Shown here: positions 22,758-37,700 of the stretch, one piece after another
How positions within the stretch are numbered: position 1 is the stretch's first letter
Layout of the letters: each line of letters starts with the position of its first letter
Assembly (NCBI GenBank): GCA_950022655.1
Contig: OX465588.1
Location: 26,645,525 to 26,709,524 of the forward strand
DNA: 64,000 nucleotides
Reading direction: 5' to 3'
From: Alentia gelatinosa
Lineage: Eukaryota > Annelida > Polychaeta > Phyllodocida > Polynoidae
Translations under genes and position numbers: made by a program
The notes under the pieces: generated by a model
Database searches by the model: none
Told to the model about the DNA's origin: nothing
The model's input: only the letters and a program-made list of their open reading frames with translations

Positions 22758-25700
22758 AATAGACAACATGATTGAAGTACTATAGGTTCTATGCCCAATG
22801 AGGACAGGAATCTTTATCAATCCTAAGGAAATCCCGATGTACCAATCAATAAACGCTGCTATGTATGAAATAAGAGTGAACTGAAAATGATCAATAAACG
22901 CTGCTATGTATTAAACAAGAGAGAAATGAGGATAACATTAATCTCTTTTATTCAAAGAAATCCTTATTAATTGCATCATTGGAAATGTTAGCAACATGCA
23001 CTTGTGCTAATGATACTTCATGTAGCTAGGAGAGAGTTTATATGAACTGGAACTACAACTGACCCACACGTGTCACGATTAGCAAACCTTTCAGTGGTAA
23101 TTTGTTTTTCTTCAATAAGGTTGCACGACAAAAGTAATGCATAACACTCTTTCTTACCACTGTCACACTCAACACAGGGCTATACAGAATGGAAACTGAT
23201 AGAGGACAATACAATACGTAGCCTTACATTCCAACTTTCAACCTATGCCTAACAGTGAAGCAAGTCATTTCAAAAAGCAACTCCAAATGCACTTATTGCA
23301 AAATCTTGTATGTGTATTTCATATCGATAAGTTCAATAGCCCTTCCTTCATATGTATCTGAAGAAGGAACTGCCTCGAGATGAGAAGATGCTGGGAAAAT
23401 GCCATGGGTTTTGATTGTGTATAAATCTCACCAGGCACAGTATGTAGCAAACGAGGCTCACTACCGGCTTGTGGAAAAAAAGGTCTATAATCGTCAAGTT
23501 GTGCGAAATTCAAGAATCTTGGCCTGAAATCGGCGTACTGGCTGACCGGGTCAATATCTGTAGGTATACTCTCTGCCCTCCTCTATGATAACAGGCCTAC
23601 TGACTACCCTTCGCCATACTTATAGGCCCACTGACTGCCTCTCTATATACTTACAGGCCTACTGACTGACCTCCTCCATACTTACAGGCCAACTGACTGC
23701 CCTCCTCCATATTTACAGGTCTACTGACTGCCCTCCTCTATACTTACAGGCCTACTGACTGACCTCCTATATACGTACAGGCCTACTGACTGACCTCCTC
23801 CATACTTACAGGCCTATTGACTGCCCTCCTCCATACTTACAGGCCAACTGACTGCCCTCCTCCATACTTACAGGCCTACTGACTGCCCTCCTTCATGCTT
23901 ACAGGCCTACTGACTGCCCTCCTCCATACTTACAGGCCAACTGACTGCCCTCCTCCATACTCACAGGCCTACTGACTGCCCTCCTCCATACTTACAGGCC
24001 AACTGACTGCCCTCCTCCATATTTACAGGTCTACTGACTGCCCTCCTCTATACTTACAGGCCTACTGACTGACCTCCTATATACGTACAGGCCTACTGAC
24101 TGACCTCCTCCATACTTACAGGCCTACTGACTGACCTCCTCCATACTTACAGACCTACTGACTGCCCTCCTCCATACTTACAGGCCTACTGACTGCCCTA
24201 CTATATGCTTACAGGCCTACTGACGGGCCTCCTCCATACTTACAGGCCTACTGGTTGCCCTCCTATAAATATGCTTACAGGCCTACTGACTGACCTCTTA
24301 TATACTTACAGGCCTATTGACTGCACTTCTCCATACTTACAGGCCTACTGACTGATCTCATCCATATTTACAGGCCTACTGACTGCCCTCCTCCATACTT
24401 ACAGGCCAACTGACTGCCCTCCTCCATACTTACAGGCCAACTGACTGCCCTCCTCCATATTTACAGGTCTATTGACTGCCCTCCTCTATACTTACAGGCC
24501 TACTGACTGACCTCCTATATACTTACAGGCCTACTGCCTGACCTCCTCTATACGTGTAGACCTACTGACCGATTGATGTAAACCTACAGGTCTACTGACT
24601 GGTATAAACATTGGGTAATGTTACCTGTGACTTACTGCTGTAAACGTTGCCTGACCTTACCTGTGAGGCGCAGTCGAAGCCGATGCCGAGCCGCGATAAG
24701 ATACTGACCACTGCCGGGTCGTCATACGCCTTCACAGCTGAGAGATAAGAATTGACATGAGCTGCTGGGCGCAATTAGCATGAAGATTAGCTCATGGACG
24801 CCCGGCTCAACTGTAGTGCGGATAAAGGCTAATCTAGGGCATATTTTTCTTATTCTTTTTTAATTCGGCATTTATTCGCAAATACAAACATTCAGGTAAA
24901 ATAGGGCTATTTACATTTGCATGATTTATATGGGAAATATACTGAAAAATATGTTGTTCGTAATTCATTCAAAAACAAAACGGTGGTCTTTAATTGTTGT
25001 ACTTAAAGGTGTATTATTACTAATTCACCATATTCAGTGAAGGTTCTGAGAAAATGATATTGGTTTACTTTGTGAAATTTAATAGTTCTTATGTTGTAAG
25101 ATTATGAAATGATATGTTTATGATATGATAAAAACATAGCATCTGGTCCCATCTTTTAAGTTGAACCTATAAACCTTTTGATCGTCGTTCCCAACATTTA
25201 GTAAAATGACATGCTTTATAGTCTAAGATGAATTGCAGGATATGCCTTTAAAAGACATTTTAGAGGATCCTATCATTCTCTTTTTTTTATTACTCTATCC
25301 TAGTTTAAGCTAAAAAGGATAACTGATTTTTAAACAAAAAGGGATCCTATTTATTGTTCACCATAAAATGCTATAAAACTGATTAGAAGTTCAGAAAAAC
25401 TTACCATAGAAGGGTCGTATATCAGGAAAGCATTCTTTCCAGAGTTTGACACGGTCAATCACAGTGCCCAGATCAAAGACGGCGAAGGCGTCGTAATTTA
25501 TCTGCTCCTATAACATGAAGGGCTAGTCTGTTAGAGCACTTTGGTTCATACAGTATATGGTGATTTAACTAGTCCTAGAAACATGAATGGCCAGCCTGTT
25601 AAAGCACTTTGGTTCATAGAATATATCGTAATTTAACTACTCCGAGAAATATGAATGGCCATCCTGTTAGAGCACTTTGGTTATCTACCGGTGTGTTGTG

Positions 25701-28700
25701 AACATGAACTCTGGCTCAGATAACTAGCTCAGATATTATCATGCATAAACTCCCTGAAAATCTAGACCACAAAAGGGTGCCTTTTTCTGACCAATGGAAA
25801 ACCACTTCTGTGAATTGTGTTCATAAGGACAGTATTTGATGTACATTAATCATTATCAGCTTTTATAAATATTGATGAGATAAATTGTGCTCATTCTCAA
25901 GCAGTTTCATTTTATTTTTGTTATTTCAATATATATCGAGCTCTCATCTCATAAAGTGCGTCTTTAAATCTTCACTGGAAATCAGGTTTATGCTCAGGCC
26001 GCCATGATATGACTTCCGGTGATCTTTGACCTCATACCGAGGATATCTGAATACAGTGTTGACTGACTGCAAGCCTTCTAATTTCTAGTCTCCTCCATAG
26101 TGCTAGGATAAAGGTTTTTGGGACCAATCAAACCATAAGACAAGTAGCAAATAAACATCTGTCGTTGATGAAACAGCACCGATGCAAAAGGTGGGGGGAA
26201 ATACACTACTGTCTCACAAAAATACCACATTGGGCCCCCCACAAATACCCATTGGATTTGCCATAGATGGTTGCGCCGCCAAGTAAGACAGGCGGAACTA
26301 CAAAACATTTTGTTGACATTGAGGAGGTCCCTCACCGGGTCCGTTAAGGTATAGGCGGGGAGCAGTCAATGCGGGTGCCGGGAAAGGTCACCCCTCAGCA
26401 CTGGTGGAGAGGCGTGGAGCGGTTGTACCACTCGCAATTAATAGCGGATGAAGTCAGCACTCAGGTATTCCTTTGAAGATTTGGTAATGCAGACAAGTCC
26501 CTCTGAAGTTCCTGTACATATAACACGCCGTGACGATTTTGAACGACTCCCCTTGCAATTAACAGCAACGATTTCAAATCGTCACTGTAAAAACTATTTG
26601 ATGCCAGACCGCTTCAAAATCTGCAAGATCTGTGGTTATTAGAACCCATCGCATGACTTCGACTAAACGGTGGAATGACAACAACTCTATCTTTAACCCA
26701 ACAATCTACGAAACAAGAGGAACACAACACCGGTTGCGCCGCCAAGTAAGACAGGCGGAACTACAAAACATTTTGTTGACATTGAGGAGGTCCCTCACCG
26801 GGTCCGTTGAGGTATAGGCGGGGAGCAGTCAATGCGGGTGCCGGGAAAGGTCACCCCTCAGCACTGGTGGAGAGGCGTGGAGCGGTTGTACCACTCGCAA
26901 TTAATAGCGGATGAAGTCAGCACTCAGGTATTCCTTTGAAGATTTGGTAATGCAGACAAGTCCCTCTGAAGTTCCTGTGCATATAACACGCCGTGACGAT
27001 TTTGAACGACTCCCCTTGCAATTAACAGCAACGATTTCAAATGGTCACTGTAAAAACTATTTGATGCCAGACCGCTTCAAAATCTGCAAGATCTGTGGTT
27101 ATTAGATCCCATCGCATGACTTCGACTAAACGGTGGAATGACAACAACTCTATCTTTAACCCAACAATCTACGAAACAAGAGGAACACAACCCCCCTTCT
27201 CCCCCCCCCCCCACCCCCCCCCCCCCCCAAAAAAAAAGTTTTTCTTTTTGGGGTGTGTGTTTTTTTAGGAGGAAGTACTGCAAGTACACCGTCTTCTGCT
27301 TGGGAGTTTTTCGTCGGGTGTCATACTAACTATTATTACATATATGTTCACTCTATATAACAAGCTCCTCATGTAGATGTGTAGCAGATATGCGTTAATT
27401 ATTCTGAAGTATGAAGTTGAGGTGAGGTTACCAAGTTACACCACATGGTAGGCATAGCAATATCATACTCAACATAGACATTGTTTATTTCAAAATTCTT
27501 AACATTTAGCTTGATTATCAATCTAGTACATCTAGCTTTACCAATCTCAATAGTTCCTTTTTCTATTTCTCTTGTATTGCCCTATGATACCATATTTCTC
27601 CTCCATATATAGATTGTAATTGAAATATCGTTCCCTATAGATTAAGCTTTTTTTAAGAATGGATTTTTTTACTTCTAAGTTGTATCTGCCTATTCTGTTT
27701 ATCCCTTGTTCTTGTTTTTTTTCTACTGAAAAGGAAGCCCATGAGATGAAAATAACTTGGTCCTTATTCCATCGAGTTTGACTGCGGAGTAATTCACAAA
27801 GCGAACCTGAGTGAATTATGTAGCAGTCAAACGAGGTGGAGTGTGGACGAAATTTCATTCATCCAGTGGGTTTCTCATTTTATCTCACCCTGTACAGATG
27901 ATCAGGAACATTATTAGTCAATTGCATAACTCATCCAATTAGCCATTGGGTATTGGGTACAATAGCTTCTTGGCCATGGAGTATGAGTTCCTAACGTTAA
28001 GCCTATCGGGAAAAAAACCTGTGTGAGGTAATTGAGAAATATCAGCTTTCAGAAACAAAGTTGAATATATATTCAGATAAGGTTAACATCTCCGCCTTTG
28101 CATGTGGGTGAGAAGTTTGTAGCTGCATACCGTAGCATAAAGGGCCATCTTGGTTAGCTCCTGCTTGGCATCGTTCTCGATGATATCAACGCCCAGCCGT
28201 CTTGCACATGCGGAGGAGGCCTCCTGCTTGCCTGTGCCTTTATCTGGAAATATATATCTACATGAAAACATCGATAATCATTTAAAGAGAGGAATAGTAC
28301 TGGGAGCCCTGTTGTGGCTGATGTCACCAGAGCTCTAAGATTCGGTCTGTAACGATCAGTGGGTGGTGACCAAGACGTGAAACCTTCGCGCATAGGTATA
28401 CAATGATAGCATTTTGGTAAGAATAAGGTTCTATAGAGGAAATAGATTCAAACTTAATTGAACTGATAAATAGATATTTATCATCTCAACAGCAAAGTAC
28501 CTAAGGAAGTCCATCTAATTCTACCATGTGAAATGTAATATATTGAGTCCTGCAAGGGGTCCATTTGTTATTCATGTTAGCAGTGTCGTAGCTAGATGTT
28601 GGGTACAGCTGAAGCTCATCCCAAGTACCACTACAGTTTTGGTCCAGAATGCCATTCCGGTGCTGGTCCCACCTGTGAACCTGCAGCCACCCAGCACAGC

Positions 28701-31700
28701 CTTGCTCCACCCGGGATCATACAGGGTAGACCTGGAAAGTCTCACAGTCCCTGCTGATACCCAGGATCCAACACTCCGTCCAAAGGGAGAACCCGAAGGT
28801 CAACCCCCTCCTTCCAGAGATCTGGGACTCTCTGAACCCCGCCCATAGGGGACCCAAAGGTCTACCCTAGAAGGGAACAGAGACAGAGCCCTGTGGAGGG
28901 ACTGCACATAGTCCCTCCGCCCCCAGTGTGTCCAGCTGAGCTTTAGCAGGCTTCATATATACACCCACTGGGTCTCACTGGACATGTGCAGAACCCTGCT
29001 AGGTCCTCATTGGTGGTCCTGGTACCCAGCTGAACAGACATCTTTGCTGGGACCTTCCTTACCAACACAGAACCAGCCCATACACTAGGTACCTGTCAGG
29101 TTGCCAGATAACCCTGTTTAGACTGGTTCTAACACAGTGTCATATATAGCAGAACCGGCATCTACCTAGTCCGGCTACTGCCACACACACAAAGTGGCTA
29201 GCAGACGACCTCTGGTCCCCTACAATAGCATAACAAAAATCTAAAATTAAACTCTGAAATTATCTTATACACGGACGATATGGTACTTCTTACTGAAGGG
29301 AAAACTTATCAAGAAATCAGGGTAAAAGTGCACGACTGGGTCAACAATAGCCGCTTACCCTTTAAGGGCGAATGATGCCTTGAGGCATCATCCGGCCCAG
29401 GGCGAATGATGCCTTGAGGCATCATTTCTCAAAAACACACAAATTCGTTTTTTAGGAAATGACGGAGCAATATTGATCAAATTTTAACAGAATGTAGGTC
29501 TAACACCACATTTACTATTTCTATTCAGATGAAATAAAATATTTCGTTATATATTTTTATCACGTGATTAAACATTCAAATTATGAGTTTTAATCATTAT
29601 GTGCCCGTCCCCTAGCAGGACAAACAGCCAATATCTCCCGCCTTTAAGGGGTTATCTCGGCCATAGGCACCCGTCTTAAAGGGTTAACCCCTAATTATAA
29701 CTAGGAGCAAATGTTATTTCCATTTATAATGAAAGAGCACTGTATACCTAAATTATTTCATCAAATAAAAGTATGAGAAAATCATAAGAAATTGTTAACC
29801 AGTAAGATATTTGTGTTTGAAAGTATCAAGAATGTTCTAATGAACCTAGAGAATGGATTTAATAGATGTTCCCAAGTATCAGGGATATTTCTTATGGTAT
29901 AGAAATCTACCTGTGTGAACAGATGGCAACCGATTACTTAATTAAAATCAGTGTACAACCTAATGCATTAAAAATGTTTTTTTTTGGTTTTTTTTAATAA
30001 TTGCAGTGTTTATTTCACTAAAAAAATGTACATGTACATGTTGTATCATACAATATCTTTTCTCAATGTTGTATCATACAATATCTTTTCTCAATGGGAT
30101 AGATTCAATAATCTGATCAGTGGAGGAAGGTAAGGAGTGTTTGTGTAAGGGGTTGCTGGTGACATTGACTGGAATACAGCTCTATGGTTTGAATGATATG
30201 TAGTCAAACCTGAATCATCTAGAATTATACCACCGATATCGAACTAGGACATCAGATAAAATTGTTTTAAAACAGAAACGACCTAAAAAGGACAGCCCCT
30301 TTTTTGTTGGAGTCAAATTCTGGAACTTGTTTAACGTGGAAACACAAATAATAGAAAATTCTGACAACTGTGAAATCAGAATAAAAAAGAATCAACAAGA
30401 TATTTTGTAAACGAAGGTCTAGATACTTGTTATTAGTTTAACCTTTATATGGGATAATGATAGAAATCTTGTAATAACTATCGATGTATATATATATGTA
30501 TATAAGTTGGCGGCTACCGGCTATGAGTATAATAACAGTAATAACGAGAGACACAGGAAATTGGTTTGGCGGAATAACACATAGACAACCACACTCTATT
30601 CAATAACTTAAAATTAAAATTTTTCACAGAGTGAAAAACCCCGTGTGGTCAGTTAGACAGTTGAGGCGCAACTAGCGCAACCGTTTGGAACAGAGAGCAA
30701 CTGTGACGTGTAACCGGCACGCGACCGGTTACCACACTACCAACATGTTACTAGTTACCTAAGCTACTACGCTAGCGACCTTCGCCTAGGCCCCAATTAT
30801 ATAGTTATATGAATATAACCGCACATAAGTTGGCGGCTACCGGCTATGAGTATAATAACAGTAATAACGAGAGACACAGGAAATTGTTTTGGCGGAATAA
30901 CACATAGACAACCACACCAATAACCCGCCAATAACAATTGACATAAATTATATGGACAATTCCTGAAGACCATTAGCAACCACAGCATCTTTTTGTAACA
31001 ATGTAGCCTGAGAATCGTGAATGTAAAGTTCAACAGCCTTGGATTTCCAATTGCCTCTTTTCTGAATGTCTAACACCGACATACCAACCCTAGACAAATA
31101 TGTTGTGCCCCTGTGTCTAAGCGAATGAGTCGAAACACAAGAATCGTCTAACCCCAGCTTGAAAGACAGATACTTTAATCTGGCATTAAAACTGTTGTAG
31201 TTCAAACGAACCAGTTTACCGTCACATTCCTCTAGAAAAAGAAATTGATTAGGGAAATGTACCCTAGAGGATAGCATGCATAGGATAAAATTACACGGAC
31301 ATAAGGGTGAACCTGGGATCGCTCTCAGATAAATTTTTACCGGATCCTTCCCATACTGGGAAGTTTTGGAGGTCCTGAGAGACAATGTTATTTTACCTAC
31401 ACCCACGCAGAAATCAGAAACTAGGAGGGAATGCTGCAATTTCACCACATGAGAAACTCTGAGCAAAGCGCAAAAACACAAAACCAGCGCTGACCAGAAT
31501 ACAATATCGTTATAGACAGAAAGGTCTAACAGCTTATACAATCTTAAGAGATCCTCTGGGGTAAAGGGGTATTTTTCAACCTTAGGAGTCGAAAAAATTC
31601 TCTCAATACCTTTCATTGTCTGGTTCACAATAAAATCGCCTGCCAACGACGGAAAACCCAATGATTTATGGCGATATGATACCGCAGACAGATAGTTCTT

Positions 31701-34700
31701 TATCGATACAGGTTTCATTTTCCCCGATAAATGGGTGATAAAAAGGGAACAGCTATCCCGAGTAGCCGGGAATGGCCTCACTGAAATCGAAAAACAGAAA
31801 TCAGTGTAACATTTAATCTGACCTTTCCTAACTTTAGCTGTATTTGAAGAAATCGCTGATACCTGGAGAAATTGCTGCTCGCATTTCAATTTCAACTTCA
31901 ACTCGTCTGGAAGAAACAACACATTTTCATATCTTTTAGAATCGCCATACACTTCTCCACATTACCGCGATTATTCAGCCGAGACAGGCTGTCGGCGAGT
32001 ACATTTTCCTCAGATTTTATGTATGTTGCGAAAAATTCGAAATTATAAATATAACTCAGCCAGAATAATTCCCTCAACCATCCCATACATATTTTGTTTC
32101 TGCTCCTACCGGTATTGAGCATCGCCAATACTTGCATATTATCGGTTATCACATGTACTTTGCGATTTACAAAATGGGTACACTAGCGTTTCAGGCCCGC
32201 CACTACCGGCCAGAGTTCAAATACATAATGTTCTTAGATACAAAATTCATATCAGGCGGGGCGATTTTGTGTCCAACTCCGAGATCTAAATCCGGGCTGC
32301 TATACCAGGTACCAAAGAGGAAATCACGCCCGCACCAACCCCCAAAACCGGAGAACGAGGAATCCGTTACCACGGGAACATCAAAGCAATTTCTTAAAAT
32401 TAAACTTTTACCATTAAATACCCTCGTTAACTCTTTCCACCATTGAAGATCTGCTATTAGCGAGTCCGTAAGCTTCACATTTTTCCCCCAGGGGGTATCA
32501 GCGCACATATCAAAAAGACGACAACTGAATGTATGGTTGGCCGTTGGGGTACACTGGTGCGACCCCCCCCATCTCTACGGCTAGGAATCACGCGTCGGCT
32601 GAGAACTACCCACGTCATGCATGTCTCATTATATATTTGTCAATTACTACTATTTACCTTATTTCATATTAATATCTTACTGTATTAATATTCATGTCTG
32701 TAAGGTCATCGTAAAATTAAGATAAATTTTATTTGCCCAAAAGTCGACTTTCACTCTTGTGTTCAGGGATAAGGGGTAATGACGAAGCAATCGATTCCTT
32801 TTGATGACCTGTCGCCTTTGCATGCTGCGGCCACCGCGACACCGGCCCTGGCATCGTGTCACAGGGTACAGTGTAGTCGGTGAGAGCAGGAGGTGAGGTT
32901 AAGTGCTTTTCAACCACCTCTATCTTTCAAATCAAAACCTTGGGTATAAGTTTATTTGTATAGATATGCATATATGCAAGTTTATATTTTAGAGAGATTT
33001 GGTTGCCTTGACTTCAGTGTTCCAGTTTGAATATTCTCGAAACATGTCTCTTTTATCTTCTTAACCTGTTCTGGACATGTTATCCTTTTTTACAAATTCA
33101 TTTTTCAATTCAGATTTTTAAAAGGTTTATCTGTTTTATATCGTTCTACTTGTGCTGCATCAACTCATGACCATTATAGCCTAACGAAACCCATTCGGTG
33201 GATCAGTGTTTGTGTTGTGTCCAACTCCCAATCACAAGTTAACCTATTGGTTCACAATGTATGAGGAGCATATTTCTGATGCCACGGTCAATATATATGG
33301 TTTTTTAATATTTCTTTTATTGACAACGGTTCTCACAGGGGTGAGATCTTCCACCGTGCTTGGTATACATGTATTCACATAACATTACAAGTACATATGT
33401 TCTATAGCAGGTGATAAACAAGAAATGATAATAAAATAGAGGGTAGGTGAAATAATGATGAAGGTGATATTGCGTTTCCTTTACTCAATATCAATACTCA
33501 ATTCAACTCTCACTGGCTCTCCAATCGTATACAGATAAAATACTCTTTACCATCTTTTTAAACTCCTGAGTACTAATCAGTATTTGAGTTGTATATGATA
33601 ACTTATCCCAAAGAACATTGCCTCGTTATTCTGCCTGTATTAGGGTTATTTCTCGTTGTGATATCTAAATTGATGTCACCCATTAACCAAATCTCGCTAT
33701 TTGTAACCTCCTCGGACATAATAATCTCCTCCATTACCTCCAGCATCGATGTTATGTTATCTCCAGGAGTTCTATACATTACAATAATTGTCATAAATTC
33801 ATTGCCGGGAGTTATTTAAGAGTTATGTATTCAAGGGTTGCAATCATTCCTGAGAACTTACTTAATTTAATAGTAAAAGGAGCTAATTCCTGGTCTATAT
33901 AGCAGCAAACTCCACCTTCTATCTTATTCAACCCATCTTCAATAAAATATTTCTTGTTTTGAATCTTTACTAAATCATCACTAAATCTCTCATCCAGCCA
34001 TGTTTCTGTTGTACCTATTACATCGTAGTCTTTATATAATATTCGGAATTCATCTGGATTAGGATACAGGCTATTTATGTTATAGTGCAATAGCTTACAA
34101 CCTTTCTCTTTCATTGTGTAACTAACTAATGTGTGATAATAATGTAATGGAAGAGGAGTGGAGATTATTCTACATCTAAACAAATATATAGAGCAAGTAG
34201 GTGGGGAACTCCCAGCTAATTGCCAGTGCTAGCTGGGTCATGTATGATCAACTAGTACTTCAATGCTAATTATTGTATTAAATTAGAGAGGTTTAATTAG
34301 GTTTAAATAGTATATTAGATAGGACTATGGCTACACTAGGGGAGAGGATCCATCGTACTAAGAACTAAAAACTGAAAACTACTAAGACCTTACCACACTA
34401 ACTTTACCTGCACAGACTATAAGAACCATCAATAAGAATAATGATATCTCCCATTAAGTAACCTATATAATATATTAAATTAACTATGGAGTACCTTACG
34501 GCCACTTTCCATACAAGAAACACCTAAAAATATCTAGACATATATCGCTGAACTTTAGGTACCTTACGGCTATCTAGATATCAAGTAGATTCAATATAGT
34601 ACGCAACGAATGCTTTGAGCCTGGTTAAATAACGATTAAATCTATAGCAACAACAATGGCATAACATAGTACAATTCCGCTGAACAATAGCCTGAAGGGA

Positions 34701-37700
34701 GGATCTCTCCATGTTCGTACACATGACAGCCGTGAATATTTAAAGATTTCTTAGCTAAATTAAACGTATGGTATTTTGCAGCCACCATGTATATCTGAAT
34801 AGCTTATTAAATTCTCCATTATAATACAACATAAGTCATTATTCATAGGTTGAGATTCATATATCTTTGTTGTGTCAGGCATAATCAATAGTAAAATTAA
34901 CATATCGAGGCAAGCAATCCAACAGAGGTAACTACAATTAACTATATTCAAGTCTATGTTCAAACTAGAACCTAACGGCCTCCAGTCTCCACATACTTTA
35001 GTATAGATTTATTACCTAGATTATCAATTCCATTTACTTCCTGCACTGCTCGTAAGATAATGTTATTATCCTACCCCTAATATAAAATCCCATAGGCTTA
35101 ACATTGGGTTTCCGTATGCCACGCTGACTGGCATACGGAGTTTTATATGTCACTAGTGGCATACAACATTGTTATCACGTAATATTCCAAAATTTAGGAG
35201 ATAGGGTAGGATAAAATCAAAACCTGATTTGTTTTAATCTTGGCCACCGCATTCCACTCCTGAAGTTTTGGCTCCGAACTTCACTCGGCTTCGCCTCATG
35301 AAGTCACTATGCCAAACTCCAGTCGTGGAATACGGTGGCCAAGATTAAACCTCATCCAGTTTTACGATAATCAGCTTTGGTTGATAGACGTTCATAATGA
35401 TCTTTATGTTTCACGTCAATAAAGTCTCTCAAAAACACTTTTTTATCTTCGGACTTTATGAAGTCATATCTGAAGTATTGTTCTAGATGTTGTGTATTGA
35501 TGAGGAGAATGGATTCAGAATATCACAGTTGACGAGACACTGGTGTTATTCGTACATGGCAGCATGACATAAGACATGTCAGATCAAATTACATCAATGC
35601 CTCGCATTGTATTCAAAATGAGTGGGCGGGGGAATGACCCACACACTTTTTAAGGGGAGGGGTTCAGAATATGCTTTGCGTAATCCTCCTGATTCTGTAA
35701 ATTTTTGCGAATAGCATAAAAAAATGTATGATGTGTTGACTGAAGAAATGAAGAAGATAATGTATGACATTGTTCAATCATTAATTAATTGACTGGAAGG
35801 TAAGGGGAAACCTATACACTGTGAACCTCCACACAACTGGAATATAAGTATTTAAACTAATTAAAACCTTCATTTTGAAAGTGTTTATTTACAAATTCGC
35901 TTGAGATTCTGCACGTCTGGAAGAGCATTTTTCTGTTACAATTACCCCTATCTATTGTCAGTCTCAAAGAAATGCGTCCCCACCATTCAGACGAGGAGAT
36001 TGTTTCCCAGTACAGAATCTCACCTGGAGTTCTCTCAGACAAATACCCTCTGATGTACATGAATCCCACTGTGTAAATTCGGCTTTATTACTATATATCT
36101 ATGCACGAACTCAGTGTAGATACACACCGCTACTAGGGGTATAGCCATTGCAATCATACTGCATTGTACGCCATGTACCTAGGTTATGGTTAGCAGGGGG
36201 CCGTTAAATAATCTACGAATGACAAAAAGTGTCTAAAATTGTCTCTGGGGCCATAGCGTTGTAGAAAATAATATGTCTTAAGCATGAGATGTTTTGACGA
36301 TAAAAGTAAAGCTCTTATAAGGTGTTGTATACAACGTGTTCATTTAGAAAATACCTTTTGTTTTTTTAATACATAAATGAATGGAAAACATTGACCAGGA
36401 TGTCCTTTATCTTTGGATAACCAGAAACTAAAAGCTTTATTTAAGACCCACGTGGATATTGACACTTCGCACCCTTTGGACCACAGAGTCTCAAGGAAAA
36501 AATGGCAGCTTGGATTCATATGAAAAGGACCTTTTTCTGTATGAATTCATCGAAAAAAAGTTTGTATCGGCGAGACCAATTTAGTACAGTCCAAAGTCTG
36601 GTGACGGGTGAGTTGAGCGAGTTGACATCCCAGTCTAGATAGTGTACATAGCTCGCTATATTAAATCCTCCCCACTTTTCCTTATTTTAAAGTAGGTCAT
36701 TTCATTTTTTTCTTCCATACCGAATCTACCACTATGTGATATGTATTTCAGAAAGCATTTTTGGTAGACAAACCAGCTTGACGGTCTGTCCTTCAAAAAT
36801 ATTTGCCTGTTATCTCTATACCTGTACTTCTTCTATTTATACCACAGATATCATAAGTGTAAACACTAATTATGGTGTCTTATTCCTAAGTTTTTTTCAC
36901 AATTGGACTATTTTAATGCCAAACTGAATGTCCTTTCTCCTGATTTATCCTCGAAAACCTTGCAGAATAAATACCTTTGAGTATACCAATTACCATGGTG
37001 AATCATTTACGTATTAAAAATTTCATTATCATTATCATTATTATCATTATTACATTTATTATTATTATCATTATTATTAATAACTGCCAACTGCTAGGGT
37101 TGCAGTAATATCATCATTATTAATATTATCATTATTATTATTAAATACTGCCAACTGCTAGGGTTGCAGTATAGGGTGCCTCTTGCGTGGGCACAGGACA
37201 AAATAAGCAATCACCATGGGTTCGCTAACTACGTTTTCTTTTATTACGCAGAATGAGATGATAAAGTCTTTGCATAAAAAAACAGCATGAAAAGACACTC
37301 ATGTATGTTTTTGATTCAATCTCCAGCCCTAGGTCTGCTTAACCCATTCACGGCGGGTGATGCCATATGGCATCAACCGTGCTAGGGCGGGATGATGCCA
37401 TATGGCATCATCTGTGCTGGGGCGGGTGATGCCAAAAGGCATCATTATCTTAAATTTGCAAAATTTCGTTTTTGTGGAATAAAATAGGAAATATTGAATA
37501 TATAGTCATGAAATCTTCACAGAATATAGATGCAACACCCAAGTAATGATTCTGGGTGAAATGGACAATAAGGTTAATGATTGTATATTTTACCACGTCC
37601 TAAACTATTGAACTATTACAATAGGCCTGATACTTCCCGCCCCCTGGCAGTATACATTAGCCCTAGTACCCGCCCTTTACCACATACTATTGCCACAGGT

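Larger units (their letters stand above)
30502..32560 (-). mobile_element. DIRS/Ngaro-like tyrosine-recombinase retrotransposon, 5'-truncated
   Basis: In the minus sense: an RNase H region (32508 down to about 31898), then an overlapping tyrosine recombinase (31952-30948), then split direct repeats. Gag and the reverse-transcriptase palm are missing, so the copy is truncated near 32540-32570. It lies in ODC-like intron 1 in the same orientation as the gene. Confidence 0.8.
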
